The notes below the pieces were generated by a model that was not told where the DNA came from, ran no database searches, and worked only from the letters and a program-made list of their open reading frames with translations. Position numbers and translations under genes: made by a program. Below, piece by piece: positions 56,144 through 64,000 of a stretch of 64,000 bases of DNA (position 1 is its first letter; each line of letters begins with the position of its first letter). This stretch comes from Brevibacterium siliguriense (GTDB lineage: Bacteria; Actinomycetota; Actinomycetes; Actinomycetales; Brevibacteriaceae). The stretch lies in assembly GCF_900105315.1 (NCBI RefSeq), contig NZ_LT629766.1, positions 1,054,001 through 1,118,000 on the forward strand, read 5' to 3'.

Positions 56144-57241
56144 ATGAGCGACGAGCCCCGCACCCTTCCGCGCAGAACACCCCGTTCCCGCCCGCACCGC
56201 ATCCTCGTGCTGGCACTGGACGGGGTGTCTGCCATGGATCTCGGCGTCCCCGTCCAGGTCTTCGGCCGGGAGTCGAACGCAGCAACAGACCGCACCCGCG
56301 CCGAGGCGGCCCCACGCTCCCAGCCGAATCCGAGCAGTGAGGCGGCTGCCGCCCTCCCCAGGGCGCAGCCGACGACAGTCCCCGCCGGGGCCTGGCCCTA
56401 TGAGGTCGAGATCTGTGGCATCACCGCAGGAAAGGTGACCGGTTCGGACGGGCTCGACTATTCCGTCGACCAGGGACTCCACGCCCTGGAGACCGCGGAC
56501 ACGATCATCCTGCCGGGTGCCACCTCGGCGGTGGCAGACGAACCTCCGGCCTCCGTCATCGGGGCGCTCCTCTCGGCATTCGAACGCGGCGCGCGGATCG
56601 CTGCCATCTCCACCGGCACCTTCGTCCTCGCTCGCACGGGACTGCTCGTCGGGCGACGCGCCACCACGCACTGGTCGACGGCGAAGGAATTGGCCCGACG
56701 GTTCCCCTCGATCAAAGTCGACGAGAACGTCCTCTTCATCGACGAAGGGCAGCTGCTCACCTCCGCCGGAGCCGCTTCGGCGATCGATCTGTGCCTCCAC
56801 CTCATCCGCAGCGATCACGGCGTCGGACTGTCCAACCAGGTCGCCCGGCGGCTCGTCGCCGCCGCCTATCGCAGCGCCGGCCAGGCGCAGTACGTGCCGC
56901 GCAGCGTGCCCGACCCGCTCGGAGACGACTTCGCCGACACCCGCGAATGGGCGCTTCAGCACATCGGCGAGAAGATCACCCTGCGGGATCTCGCCGCCAA
57001 TGCCGGAGTCTCCGTGCGCACCTTCTCCCGCCGCTTCGTCGAAGACACCGGCTACACGCCCATGCAGTGGGTGCTCAGAGCCCGAGTCGATGTCGCCCGG
57101 GAGCTCTTGGAGAACTCCGACCTGGGCATCGAACAGATCGCCGACCAGGTGGGACTCGGAACCGGGGCCAATCTGCGGATGCACTTCCAGCGCATCCTGT
57201 CGACCTCTCCGAACGACTACCGTCACTCTTTCCAGGGCTGA
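56144..57241 (+). CDS. GlxA-type AraC-family regulator with DJ-1/PfpI domain
   Basis: 365 residues. The N-terminal 200 residues resemble the DJ-1/PfpI glutamine-amidotransferase-like sensor (HRILVLALDGVSAMDLGVPVQVF at the start, here abbreviated), with an Ala/Ser/Pro-rich insert near 50-80. The C-terminal AraC double helix-turn-helix is clear: LRDLAANAGVSVRTFSRRF and IADQVGLGTGANLRMHF. Such regulators respond to amino acids or reactive compounds. The ATG at 56144 follows GAGAGGCGATC. It is 45 bp downstream of the AhpD-like gene, so it may be co-transcribed with it or control it. Confidence 0.9.
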   Translation: MSDEPRTLPRRTPRSRPHRILVLALDGVSAMDLGVPVQVFGRESNAATDRTRAEAAPRSQPNPSSEAAAALPRAQPTTVPAGAWPYEVEICGITAGKVTGSDGLDYSVDQGLHALETADTIILPGATSAVADEPPASVIGALLSAFERGARIAAISTGTFVLARTGLLVGRRATTHWSTAKELARRFPSIKVDENVLFIDEGQLLTSAGAASAIDLCLHLIRSDHGVGLSNQVARRLVAAAYRSAGQAQYVPRSVPDPLGDDFADTREWALQHIGEKITLRDLAANAGVSVRTFSRRFVEDTGYTPMQWVLRARVDVARELLENSDLGIEQIADQVGLGTGANLRMHFQRILSTSPNDYRHSFQG

Positions 57242-57483
57242 AAGCGGGCGCTCGCCAGCGCGAGGATCTGACACTTCCGGGCCGAGCTGGGGCATTTTTC
57301 GGCACATTTCAGGGACCCGGATCACACGAAGACAGCGGTGGCCAGAAACTTTCGACCTTTGGCAATACGACTGGCGAAAAGCTTGCGTAGATTGTCTGCC
57401 TGGCCACTGTTGCCGCGTGTGAAAGTCGCCCATGATGGAGATATCAAGACGCATCCGGTGTTCAACATGTACAAGGAGTGAAA

Positions 57484-58479
57484 TTGACTCGCATCGCCAT
57501 CAATGGTTTCGGTCGTATCGGACGCAGCACCCTGCGTGCGCTGATCGAGCGCGGCAGTGAGCTCGAGGTCGTGGCCATCAACGATCTGGGCCCCGTGGAC
57601 GATCTCGCTCGGCTGCTGAGGTTCGACACCACCCTCGGGCGCTTCAACCATGACGTCGAGGCCACGGATGATGAGATCGTCATCGACGGCAAGGCCATCA
57701 AGGTCTTCGCCGAGAAGGATCCGGCCAAACTGCCTTGGGGTGAGCTCGACATCGACATCGCACTCGAATCGACTGGCCGTTTCACCAAGGCCGAAAAGGC
57801 CAGCGCCCACATCAGCGCCGGCGCGAAGAAGGTCCTCGTCTCTGCTCCCTCGAAGGGTGCCGATGTCACCCTCGCCTATGGTGTGAACAGCGAGGCGTAC
57901 AAGCCCGAACACACCGTCATCTCCAACGCCTCCTGCACGACGAACGCCCTGGCCCCGTTGGCCAAGGTCCTCGACGACCTCGCCGGAATCGAGCAGGGCT
58001 TCATGACCACTGTCCACGCCTATACCGGTGACCAGATGGTCCAGGACGGCCCGCACAAGGATCCCCGCCGTGCCCGTGCCGCCGCCGAGAACATCATTCC
58101 CACCTCGACAGGTGCGGCTAAGGCCATCGGCCTCGTCCTCCCGCAGCTCGACGGCAAGCTCAGCGGTGACGCCATCCGGGTGCCCGTCCCGGTCGGCTCG
58201 ATCGTCGAGATCAACACGACCGTCTCCCGAGAGGTCACCCGCGACGAGGTGCTCGACGCCTATAAGAAGGCCGCCGAGGGCGAACTCAAGGGCATCCTCG
58301 ACTATGAGGACGAGCCCGTCGTCTCCTCCGATATCGTCGGTCAGTCCGCTTCGTCCATCTTCGACTCCGCGCTCACCCGTGTCGTCGGCAACCACGTCAA
58401 GGTCGTTGCCTGGTATGACAACGAGTGGGGCTTCTCCAATCGTGTCGTCGACAACCTCGAGTTCATCGGCAAGAACTGA
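57484..58479 (+). CDS. gap: glyceraldehyde-3-phosphate dehydrogenase
   Basis: 331 residues. Catalyses the NAD-linked oxidation of glyceraldehyde 3-phosphate in glycolysis. The motifs are standard: INGFGRIGR at the start, catalytic Cys151 in SNASCTTNALAP, the later EINTTVSREV, and WYDNEWGFSNRV at the end. The start is TTG at 57484: AAGGAG ends 5 nt before it, whereas the GTG at 57478 would overlap the ribosome site. No pgk or tpiA follows; it is transcribed alone and terminated by the hairpin at 58562. The 240-bp upstream region is long and may carry regulation. Confidence 0.96.
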   Translation: MTRIAINGFGRIGRSTLRALIERGSELEVVAINDLGPVDDLARLLRFDTTLGRFNHDVEATDDEIVIDGKAIKVFAEKDPAKLPWGELDIDIALESTGRFTKAEKASAHISAGAKKVLVSAPSKGADVTLAYGVNSEAYKPEHTVISNASCTTNALAPLAKVLDDLAGIEQGFMTTVHAYTGDQMVQDGPHKDPRRARAAAENIIPTSTGAAKAIGLVLPQLDGKLSGDAIRVPVPVGSIVEINTTVSREVTRDEVLDAYKKAAEGELKGILDYEDEPVVSSDIVGQSASSIFDSALTRVVGNHVKVVAWYDNEWGFSNRVVDNLEFIGKN

Positions 58480-58561
58480 CGTTCTCCGCTGATGTTTCCC
58501 GGCGCTCGTCGCCGGCGACATTTTCGGCGCCGAGGTGGTTCCTCGGGGTCAACGGATGCAA

Positions 58562-58602
58562 CTGTGGCCTCGAATCCGCTCAATGCGGATTCGAGGCCAC
58601 AG
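58562..58602. terminator. terminator downstream of gap
   Basis: A perfect 18-bp stem, CTGTGGCCTCGAATCCGC with its complement, and a 5-nt loop, followed by CCTTTT. It lies between converging genes and may serve both. Confidence 0.85.
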
Positions 58603-58687
58603 CCTTTTGCTGCCCCGGGAGTCTGGTCGTCACTGAGCCTGCCTGCGCCCTAATGACCTCGGCGCAGAGTCGTCTTCCGCGAGGAGC

Positions 58688-59005
58688 TCAGACGTCGTCG
58701 GCGCCGGGGGTGCCGCCTTCGTCTTCCCAGCGTTCGATGGCGCGGACCTTTGCGCGGCTGAACTTCAGGCGGATGCCGTAGCCGCCTTCCTTGCCGTCGG
58801 GAATGAACCGTGCGCCGTACTGTTCGAGGGCGAGGATGAGTCGACGCTCCTGCTCAGCGGTCAGGTCCGCTGTCCCCTTTTCGTAGTCCTTGAGCTCGGA
58901 CTTGTCGATCTCAGCTTTGTCTGCCACGTGCTTGGCCGAGACCTGGCAGAGGATCCGCGTTGCGCGTGCCAGGGGGCCGTCGATGATGATCTCTTCTGTG
59001 CTCAT
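58688..59005 (-). CDS. small XRE-like helix-turn-helix protein
   Basis: 105 residues. The stretch VSAKHVADKAEIDKSELKDYEKGTADLT (about 22-49, here described as the helix-turn-helix) has the XRE pattern of short HTH proteins. The rest is a charged C-terminal domain. The family is known mainly from proteobacteria, where members are short as well. The ATG at 59005 follows GCAAGGTGGAGCC. It is alone on its strand, converging on gap. Target unknown. Confidence 0.7.
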   Translation of the reverse strand: MSTEEIIIDGPLARATRILCQVSAKHVADKAEIDKSELKDYEKGTADLTAEQERRLILALEQYGARFIPDGKEGGYGIRLKFSRAKVRAIERWEDEGGTPGADDV

Positions 59006-59264
59006 GGCTCCACCTTGCCAGAGCTCGTCAGGTGTGCCAAGGCAGAAGGACTCTTATGAGGGTGGCGGTGTCCCCTGGTGAGACGGTGCGTGGCGTGACG
59101 CCGTCCGAAGAAATGCACCTCTTGCGAATTCATATGAATTATTCGTTCTATTTTTCTCCGATCAAGGTATGTCAGTGCCTCCGGATAGTGTTTCATCATG
59201 CCTCCGACAGTGGAGTCAGGGGTGCCGCATCGCAGGGTGCGATGCATGACGGAAGGTCAGAACA

Positions 59265-59744
59265 ATGGAGATCACGACCAGCAGCATCAGAGAATTGGCG
59301 TGGAGTTGTGAAGAGTTCCTCGACGACCGAGGGGAGCCGCGATCAATCAGCTATCCGGGCAGTCTCGCTCTGTGCATTCTCGACGCGCTCTACTCGACGG
59401 GTTCGCACCCGACGGCGGTCGACAACGTCACCGATCGCTATATCGAACGGCACGGTGAATCCGATGGGGCGAAATCACTGCGGTATTCGATCGCAGAGGC
59501 CGGCGGGCCCGAGGTGTGGGCGCGAGAGGTGATCTGCAACGTCAAGCCCGTCAACGTGCAGCCGGGCGCCATGCTCAGGGCCGAGGTGGTCGACCGCGCC
59601 ACTCGAGTGATGGCCGATCACGGCATCGACACCGTTGAGCAGCTGCTTGCCGCCGTCGGAGAAGAACCGTGTATTGGGCCTCAAGCCAATGTGGTGGCAA
59701 AAGCTTGGAAGGCACTTCCCAGTCAGAGATCGGGATTCTCGTAG
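59265..59744 (+). CDS. unknown protein with helix-hairpin-helix-like segment
   Basis: 159 residues, family not recognised. The C-terminal half contains VVDRATRVMADHGIDTVEQLLAAVGE (about residues 105-130), similar to a helix-hairpin-helix as found in DNA-binding proteins, and the N-terminal half is helical with no membrane segment. The ATG at 59265 has CGGAAGGTCAG upstream. The gene for another unknown protein begins 12 nt after its stop, and I treat the two as one operon. A nucleic-acid role is possible but unproven. Confidence 0.6.
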   Translation: MEITTSSIRELAWSCEEFLDDRGEPRSISYPGSLALCILDALYSTGSHPTAVDNVTDRYIERHGESDGAKSLRYSIAEAGGPEVWAREVICNVKPVNVQPGAMLRAEVVDRATRVMADHGIDTVEQLLAAVGEEPCIGPQANVVAKAWKALPSQRSGFS

Positions 59745-59756
59745 CGCAACCTGCTC

Positions 59757-60125
59757 ATGGTCGCCGGCTCCCCGCACTTCGACATCGACTACCGAGTGAG
59801 GGAGTATTTCAATCAGGTTGTCGGCTGGTACCCTTTCGCCGCGGACGGGTATGTGCTTGAACTGATCGGCGCTGCCGCTGATTTCCTCGGCGTTGAGGAG
59901 CACGAGATCCGTCGAATCGTCTGGCAGATCTCACGCCGTCGGCTCCGGCCGAACCCTCGACGCGAGATGTGCCCTTGGCCGTACGGTCTCGAGTTCGAGG
60001 CAGGCGAGGACGTCGACTATGAGTCGTGGGGGTCGGCCTTTGCCTCCGAAGAGCAGTCGTTCGGCTCGAACGACTGGTCTGGTTTGGAACACGTCGATCC
60101 ACGCGGGAGCGCTGCGCCGTTCTGA
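59757..60125 (+). CDS. unknown small protein
   Basis: 122 residues, not recognised. Two helical segments (residues 10-60) are followed by an acidic, Ser/Gly-rich C-terminus. It lies 12 nt after the preceding unknown gene and ends 5 nt from the converging quiC stop. No motif is identifiable. Confidence 0.5.
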   Translation: MVAGSPHFDIDYRVREYFNQVVGWYPFAADGYVLELIGAAADFLGVEEHEIRRIVWQISRRRLRPNPRREMCPWPYGLEFEAGEDVDYESWGSAFASEEQSFGSNDWSGLEHVDPRGSAAPF

Positions 60126-60130
60126 CCTGT

Positions 60131-62029
60131 TCAGCTCTCCGTATTGCGCCGATGCTGAGCTGCCAACCGCACCGGTGCGTTCGGAGCGCCGAAGCCGTGA
60201 TAGCCGGTGCGGCGTTCGACCATCTCGAAGAATACCGAGCCGATCGTCGACGTGTAGAAATGGAGGAACTCGCCTCGATTGTCACGGTCATAGAGGATAT
60301 TGTGCTCGCGCAGACGATCCAGCAGCTCCTGTGCGAGATCGAAGCGTGCGGCAAGATCCTCATAGTAGTTCTGCGGCACTGCCAAGAACTTCAATCCTCG
60401 CGCGACCGCGGTCGTTGCCGCCGTGAAGATGTCATCGCAGGCGATGGCGACATGCTCCGGATAGGTCTCACCGGATGAGCCGGCACCTCGGCTCAACGCG
60501 TTGGTGCTGTGATCGGGGGAGACATTGAGCGGCATCCTCACGGCCCCATCCGCACTCGACATCACTTGCGAGCGCACGAGGCCCGACGGGCTCGGTACGT
60601 CTTGAGACGGAAGCGCGGTCAGAGCAAGCAGGGAGGTGTAGAAGAGCACCGCTTCGTCGTAGTGATGTGAGGGCTGTGCGAGGTTGATGTGGTCGATCGC
60701 CGACTGCCGGTCGTCCGGGACGGTGCCGAACTCGTCGGTCCACTGCGGGTCCACACCCGTTCCGTTGCCGAAGAAGACCTCTGACCCATCGGGAGCGAAG
60801 ACTCCGCGCAGCACCTCTTCATCATGAGCCTGTTCGCGGGGGACCTCGGTGGCCGAGAGCAGGAGTGCGCGTTCCATCGCGGCATCGGCCTCGTCGACCG
60901 CGAAGCCGATGCCCCGCAGGAGAGTCCCCGATTCTGCGGAGGTAGCCGCTGGACCGTCGAATTCGACAGCCGGACCAGGGGATTCGACAGTCGGGTCGGC
61001 GGATTCGGTGACGACGATGCGAGCTTGGCCGCGCCGCCACAGCTGCACGTGCGGTTTCGTGCGATGGAAGCCGACGAAGCGGAAGCCGAGCTGGTGGATC
61101 TGCCGGGTGAGCGCGCCCAGGTCATCGGTGCTCAGTTCGACGTAGTCGATGCCTCGAGGCTCCGAGACTTGCGGCAGAGGGTGCAAGTCGAGCCGTACGC
61201 GATCGCTTCCCGGCCGAGCGGCGGACACATTGGCCTCGAGCCACCGCAGAGAACGCAGGCCGTCGACAGCCGTACGACGAGTGTCGGCCTGCCGGAAGGA
61301 GTCATTGAAGACTTCGAGCGACACCGGTCCCGCATAACCGGTGCGCGCAACGCGGGTGAGGAAGTCCGTGAGATCCCAGGCACCCTCGCCGGGAAATACG
61401 CGGTGATGACGAGACCAGCTGAGCACGTCCATTGACAGGGCCGGGGCGTCGGCGAGCTGAAGGAAGAAGATCTTCTCACCTGGAATCTCAGCGATGCGCG
61501 ACAGGTCCGTGCGGCGGGAGAGGATGTGGAAGCTGTCGAGGCAGGTGCCGATGCGCGGATGGTCGGCGGCCTTGACGAGATCCCATGCGCGATCATATTC
61601 GGAGACGAACCGGCCCCATGCCAGGGCTTCGTAGGCGACGTCGACGTCGTACTTCTCGGCAAGATCGCCGAGTCGGCGCAGCTGGTCGATGACGACCTCA
61701 TCAGCGTCGATGGTCGCGGTGCCCACGTTCGAGCACAGCAGGATCGTGGTCATGCCCATTCGCTTCATCAACTGGAACTTCGCCTCGGCCCAGGCCGAGT
61801 TGGCGGCGAACTGCTCCTCATCGACACCTTCGAAGTCACGGAAGGGCTGATAGAGGTCAAGACTCAGTCCGAGCTCTGCGGCCAGAGCCGCGATCGACTC
61901 GGGGGAGCTGGGGGAGACGATGAGATCCTGTTCGAAGATCTCTACCCCAGCGAACCCTGCCGATGCGGCAGCCTGCAGCTTCTCCTCGAGCGTGCCCGAA
62001 AGGCACACCGTGGCAATCGAGGTTCTCAT
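60131..62029 (-). CDS. quiC: bifunctional-type 3-dehydroshikimate dehydratase (QuiC)
   Basis: 632 residues in two parts. The first 275 are a sugar-phosphate isomerase/epimerase-like TIM barrel that dehydrates 3-dehydroshikimate to protocatechuate (DVAYEALAWGRF and GTCLDSFHIL carry metal ligands). Residues 290-632 are a 4-hydroxyphenylpyruvate-dioxygenase-like (VOC) domain with GIDYVELSTDD and, near the end, FLHFYTSTIGSVFFEMVERRTGYHGFG. This is the known two-domain QuiC1 arrangement. The ATG at 62029 follows GAAAGG and overlaps the stop of the MHS transporter gene by 4 nt. It should serve quinate or shikimate breakdown to protocatechuate. The frame extends much further upstream, but only this start fits the family. 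Confidence 0.93.
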   Translation of the reverse strand: MRTSIATVCLSGTLEEKLQAAASAGFAGVEIFEQDLIVSPSSPESIAALAAELGLSLDLYQPFRDFEGVDEEQFAANSAWAEAKFQLMKRMGMTTILLCSNVGTATIDADEVVIDQLRRLGDLAEKYDVDVAYEALAWGRFVSEYDRAWDLVKAADHPRIGTCLDSFHILSRRTDLSRIAEIPGEKIFFLQLADAPALSMDVLSWSRHHRVFPGEGAWDLTDFLTRVARTGYAGPVSLEVFNDSFRQADTRRTAVDGLRSLRWLEANVSAARPGSDRVRLDLHPLPQVSEPRGIDYVELSTDDLGALTRQIHQLGFRFVGFHRTKPHVQLWRRGQARIVVTESADPTVESPGPAVEFDGPAATSAESGTLLRGIGFAVDEADAAMERALLLSATEVPREQAHDEEVLRGVFAPDGSEVFFGNGTGVDPQWTDEFGTVPDDRQSAIDHINLAQPSHHYDEAVLFYTSLLALTALPSQDVPSPSGLVRSQVMSSADGAVRMPLNVSPDHSTNALSRGAGSSGETYPEHVAIACDDIFTAATTAVARGLKFLAVPQNYYEDLAARFDLAQELLDRLREHNILYDRDNRGEFLHFYTSTIGSVFFEMVERRTGYHGFGAPNAPVRLAAQHRRNTES

Positions 62030-63351
62030 CGTGACCTTTCCTCGTGGACGATATCGATCTCTTCCAGGCTCAGTCCCCTCGTCTCCTTCGCCGTCATCGC
62101 GACAAGGCCGACGATGATGCAGACGCCCGCGGTGACGGCAGCGACCGAGACCCAGTTCTCTCCTCCGGCACCGGCGACAGCGGAGGCGAGCACCGGAGCC
62201 AGGCCCCCGGACACCGCGAATCCGACCTGAGTTCCCAGGGCCAGCCCTGTCACTCGTGCCGTTGTCGGGAACATCTCGGCGTAGTACGAGGGCCAGACGG
62301 AATTGGCCAGCGAATACGCGCAGCCGGACATGATGGCACCGAAGAGGAAGATGAGCGGCCAGTTTCCGGCCGAGACTGCACCCAGGTACGGGAACATCAT
62401 CAGCCCCGCACCGACGGCGCCGGTGATGAAGACCGGCTTCCGGCCGAATCGGTCGGAGAGCAGGGCGGCCGCCGGGATCGCGAACAGGGCGACACCATTG
62501 GCAACGACCGAGACGAGCAGCATGGTCGATCGTTCGAGGCCGACGATCGACGTGGCGAACGACAGCGACCAGACGGTGAAGACCATGTTCACGGTGTTGA
62601 CCATGGCGCACGCGGCCACGCGGACGACCGCGGCCTTGTGCCACCGGAAGACCTGCATGAGCGGAGGCTTGTCGGCACGTGCTTCCTTGAATGCCGGCGG
62701 TTCTTCGAGCCCGCGACGGATGAGCCAGGCGGTGAGCACGACGAGCGCCGATAGCCAGAAGGGCACGCGCCAACCCCAGCTGAACAGTGCCTCGTCGGGC
62801 AGGAATGCAGTGAAGGGGATGAACACGGCAGTGGCCAAAAGGGTGCCGAACTGCGTGCCGTGCAGGGTCCAGCTCGTCGTCCATGACCGCTTCTCCTCGG
62901 CAGAATGCTCGAGGGAGACGGAGATCGCGCTCGCCTGTTCGCCCGAAGCCGACAGGCCCTGGATGATGCGACAGAGCACGAGCAGGATCGGAGCCAGAAT
63001 TCCGACCTGGTCGTAGGTCGGCAGGCACCCGACGGCGAAGGTAGACACACCCATCATGAACAGAGTGAGCATGAGGACGAACTTGCGTCCGAATCGGTCA
63101 CCGAGCGGCCCCATGATGAGCGCACCCAGAGGGCGCACGACGTAGGCGACACCGACGGTGCCCATGGCCAGCAGAATAGCGATTCCCGGTGCGGTGGTCT
63201 CGGGGAAGAACAGAGTGTTGAGCACCAGTGCCGCCGCGGTTCCGTAGACCGCGAAGTCGTAGTACTCCAGCGCGGAGCCCGTCCAACTCGACAGTGCCGC
63301 GCGCAGCGGTGTCTTCTTCGTGGGGCGAGCTTCCTCGATCGCGTTGCTCAT
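62026..63351 (-). CDS. MHS-family major facilitator transporter (shikimate-type)
   Basis: 441 residues, 12 transmembrane helices, of the metabolite:H+ symporter group. The MHS signature GPLGDRFGRKFVLMLTLFMMG (about residues 85-105) and RIIQGLSASGEQ are clear. Together with quiC it should take up shikimate, quinate or a related aromatic acid. The ATG at 63351 (MSNAIEEARP) has GAGGA upstream; the ATG 12 nt further out has no ribosome site. The gene is divergent from the IclR regulator with two palindromes in between. Confidence 0.9.
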   Translation of the reverse strand: MSNAIEEARPTKKTPLRAALSSWTGSALEYYDFAVYGTAAALVLNTLFFPETTAPGIAILLAMGTVGVAYVVRPLGALIMGPLGDRFGRKFVLMLTLFMMGVSTFAVGCLPTYDQVGILAPILLVLCRIIQGLSASGEQASAISVSLEHSAEEKRSWTTSWTLHGTQFGTLLATAVFIPFTAFLPDEALFSWGWRVPFWLSALVVLTAWLIRRGLEEPPAFKEARADKPPLMQVFRWHKAAVVRVAACAMVNTVNMVFTVWSLSFATSIVGLERSTMLLVSVVANGVALFAIPAAALLSDRFGRKPVFITGAVGAGLMMFPYLGAVSAGNWPLIFLFGAIMSGCAYSLANSVWPSYYAEMFPTTARVTGLALGTQVGFAVSGGLAPVLASAVAGAGGENWVSVAAVTAGVCIIVGLVAMTAKETRGLSLEEIDIVHEERSR

Positions 63352-63426
63352 GCTTCCTCGCATTTCTCATTTTCAGGGACAAGGCGGCGGCCTCAGTGCT
63401 GTCCAGCGTTCATCAGACCGATCCAG

Positions 63427-63447
63427 TATTGCCATAGTGTGGCAATA
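63427..63447. promoter_or_regulatory. palindrome 1 in transporter/IclR promoter region
   Basis: TATTGCCA-TAGTG-TGGCAATA, perfect 8-bp arms and 5-bp spacer, 76 bp upstream of the transporter start. Confidence 0.65.
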
Positions 63448-63453
63448 GTTGTT

Positions 63454-63472
63454 ACACTGTGGTTTACAGTGT
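63454..63472. promoter_or_regulatory. palindrome 2 in transporter/IclR promoter region
   Basis: ACACTGT-GGTTT-ACAGTGT, perfect 7-bp arms and 5-bp spacer. Its centre is 26 bp from that of palindrome 1, so the two sites lie on a similar face of the helix. Likely bound by the adjacent IclR protein or an activator. Confidence 0.65.
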
Positions 63473-63592
63473 GATTGAGATGACATAGCCTGTCAATGTG
63501 CAACAGGGGAATTCCGTCTTCCGGGTACACGCCCGTTCCGCAGGTACGTCCCAACACCACCGAACTGCCACAGCAACGCAAGGAGGCGAAGC

Positions 63593-64000
63593 ATGCCGCC
63601 CAAGGGCTCGAACTCGGTGACGAAGACCTTCGAGATGCTCGAACTCCTCGGCGAATCACCCGAGGGGATCAGCGCCGCTCAGGCCGCCGAGGCGACCGGC
63701 TACCCCTTCTCGACCGCCTATCGCCTCCTCGGCGGGCTCGTCGAATCCGGGTATGCCGGCTTCGATGCGCGCACAAAGATCTACACCCTCGGGATGGAGG
63801 TTTTCCGCCTTGCCCAGAAGGTCGCGCACCGGCAGGGACTGTCCGGAGCGACGAAGGATCTGCTGCAGGAACTGACGAAGTCCACCGGCGAATCGAGCAT
63901 CCTCGCCGTCCGTCGCGGCAATGCCGCACTGACCGTGCTCACCGTCGACGGCCCGCAGTTCCGCACGACCACCGACCCCGGGGACGAATCACCGCTGCAC
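63593..64000 (+). CDS. IclR-family transcriptional regulator, partial (runs off the window)
   Basis: The first 136 residues are present. The N-terminal winged helix-turn-helix is visible (SVTKTFEMLELLGESPEGIS, AAQAAEATGYPFSTAYRLLGG), followed by the start of the IclR ligand domain (SSILAVRRGNAALTVL). IclR proteins control aromatic-acid genes such as those for protocatechuate. The ATG at 63593 follows AAGGAGGCGAAGC. It is divergent from the MHS transporter and quiC, whose regulator it probably is. The C-terminal half lies outside the window. Confidence 0.9.
   Translation, partial: MPPKGSNSVTKTFEMLELLGESPEGISAAQAAEATGYPFSTAYRLLGGLVESGYAGFDARTKIYTLGMEVFRLAQKVAHRQGLSGATKDLLQELTKSTGESSILAVRRGNAALTVLTVDGPQFRTTTDPGDESPLH

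Overview
The window is high-GC actinobacterial chromosome, and a Brevibacterium-like member of the Micrococcales is my best guess. The support is the strong C/G bias at third codon positions, frequent GTG and TTG starts, a bacterial proteasome activator (Bpa), an LCP cell-wall ligase, an IdeR/DtxR-type iron box and a PhoP-type PHO box. The genus is inferred from overall gene character, not from a marker gene. I see no prophage, intact insertion sequence, rRNA operon or CRISPR array. There are three tRNA genes: Ser-TGA, Ser-GCT and Arg-ACG.

Layout. 1-3 kb: a minus-strand operon of four genes joined by 4-nt overlaps (quinone oxidoreductase, Bpa, unknown, HAD phosphatase). 3-7 kb: ilvA and, divergent from it, a maltokinase-like protein that has lost catalytic residues. 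7-12.6 kb: tRNA-Ser, an APC permease, an MBL hydrolase with a C45 acyltransferase, and an internally duplicated unknown protein. 12.6-18.8 kb: a TetR regulator facing an MMPL transporter that carries a degenerate ABC-ATPase-like tail, coupled to a YhgE/Pip protein. 19-24 kb: an LCP ligase coupled to an FAD/NAD(P)-binding protein, then tRNA-Ser. 24-33 kb: amino-acid catabolism, with a D-amino-acid dehydrogenase, proline-racemase-family enzyme and Ldh-family reductase, then a PucR regulator facing mmsA and a class III aminotransferase. 33-38 kb: a PHO-box-linked but frameshifted PiT phosphate transporter, pckG and tRNA-Arg. 38-42 kb: a membrane protein, an AlkD remnant, argG and a GNAT protein. 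42-49.8 kb: a frameshifted APC permease, CPBP protease, DoxX, a shortened GrpB, an iron-regulated siderophore-interacting protein, nicotinamidase and a second MMPL protein. 49.9-58.5 kb: a two-component system, a lipoprotein, a serine hydrolase, an AhpD-like protein, a GlxA-type regulator and gap. 58.7-64 kb: small regulatory or unknown genes, then quiC with an MHS transporter facing an IclR regulator that runs off the window.

How the genes work together. Three catabolic modules can be read from gene order: (i) proline or hydroxyproline stereoisomers (24.4-28 kb); (ii) beta-amino acids to (methyl)malonate semialdehyde to an acyl-CoA under PucR (28-33 kb); (iii) quinate/shikimate through 3-dehydroshikimate to protocatechuate under IclR (60-64 kb). 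Gap and pckG link these to central carbon flow. Iron and phosphate uptake carry their own recognisable operators.

The features that most deserve follow-up are the TetR/MMPL-pseudoABC/YhgE locus with its doubled operator, a 10-mer (core of a longer 13-mer) that recurs 29 times, the degenerate maltokinase-like protein with a long acidic tail, and a 23-bp exact repeat downstream of two tRNA genes.
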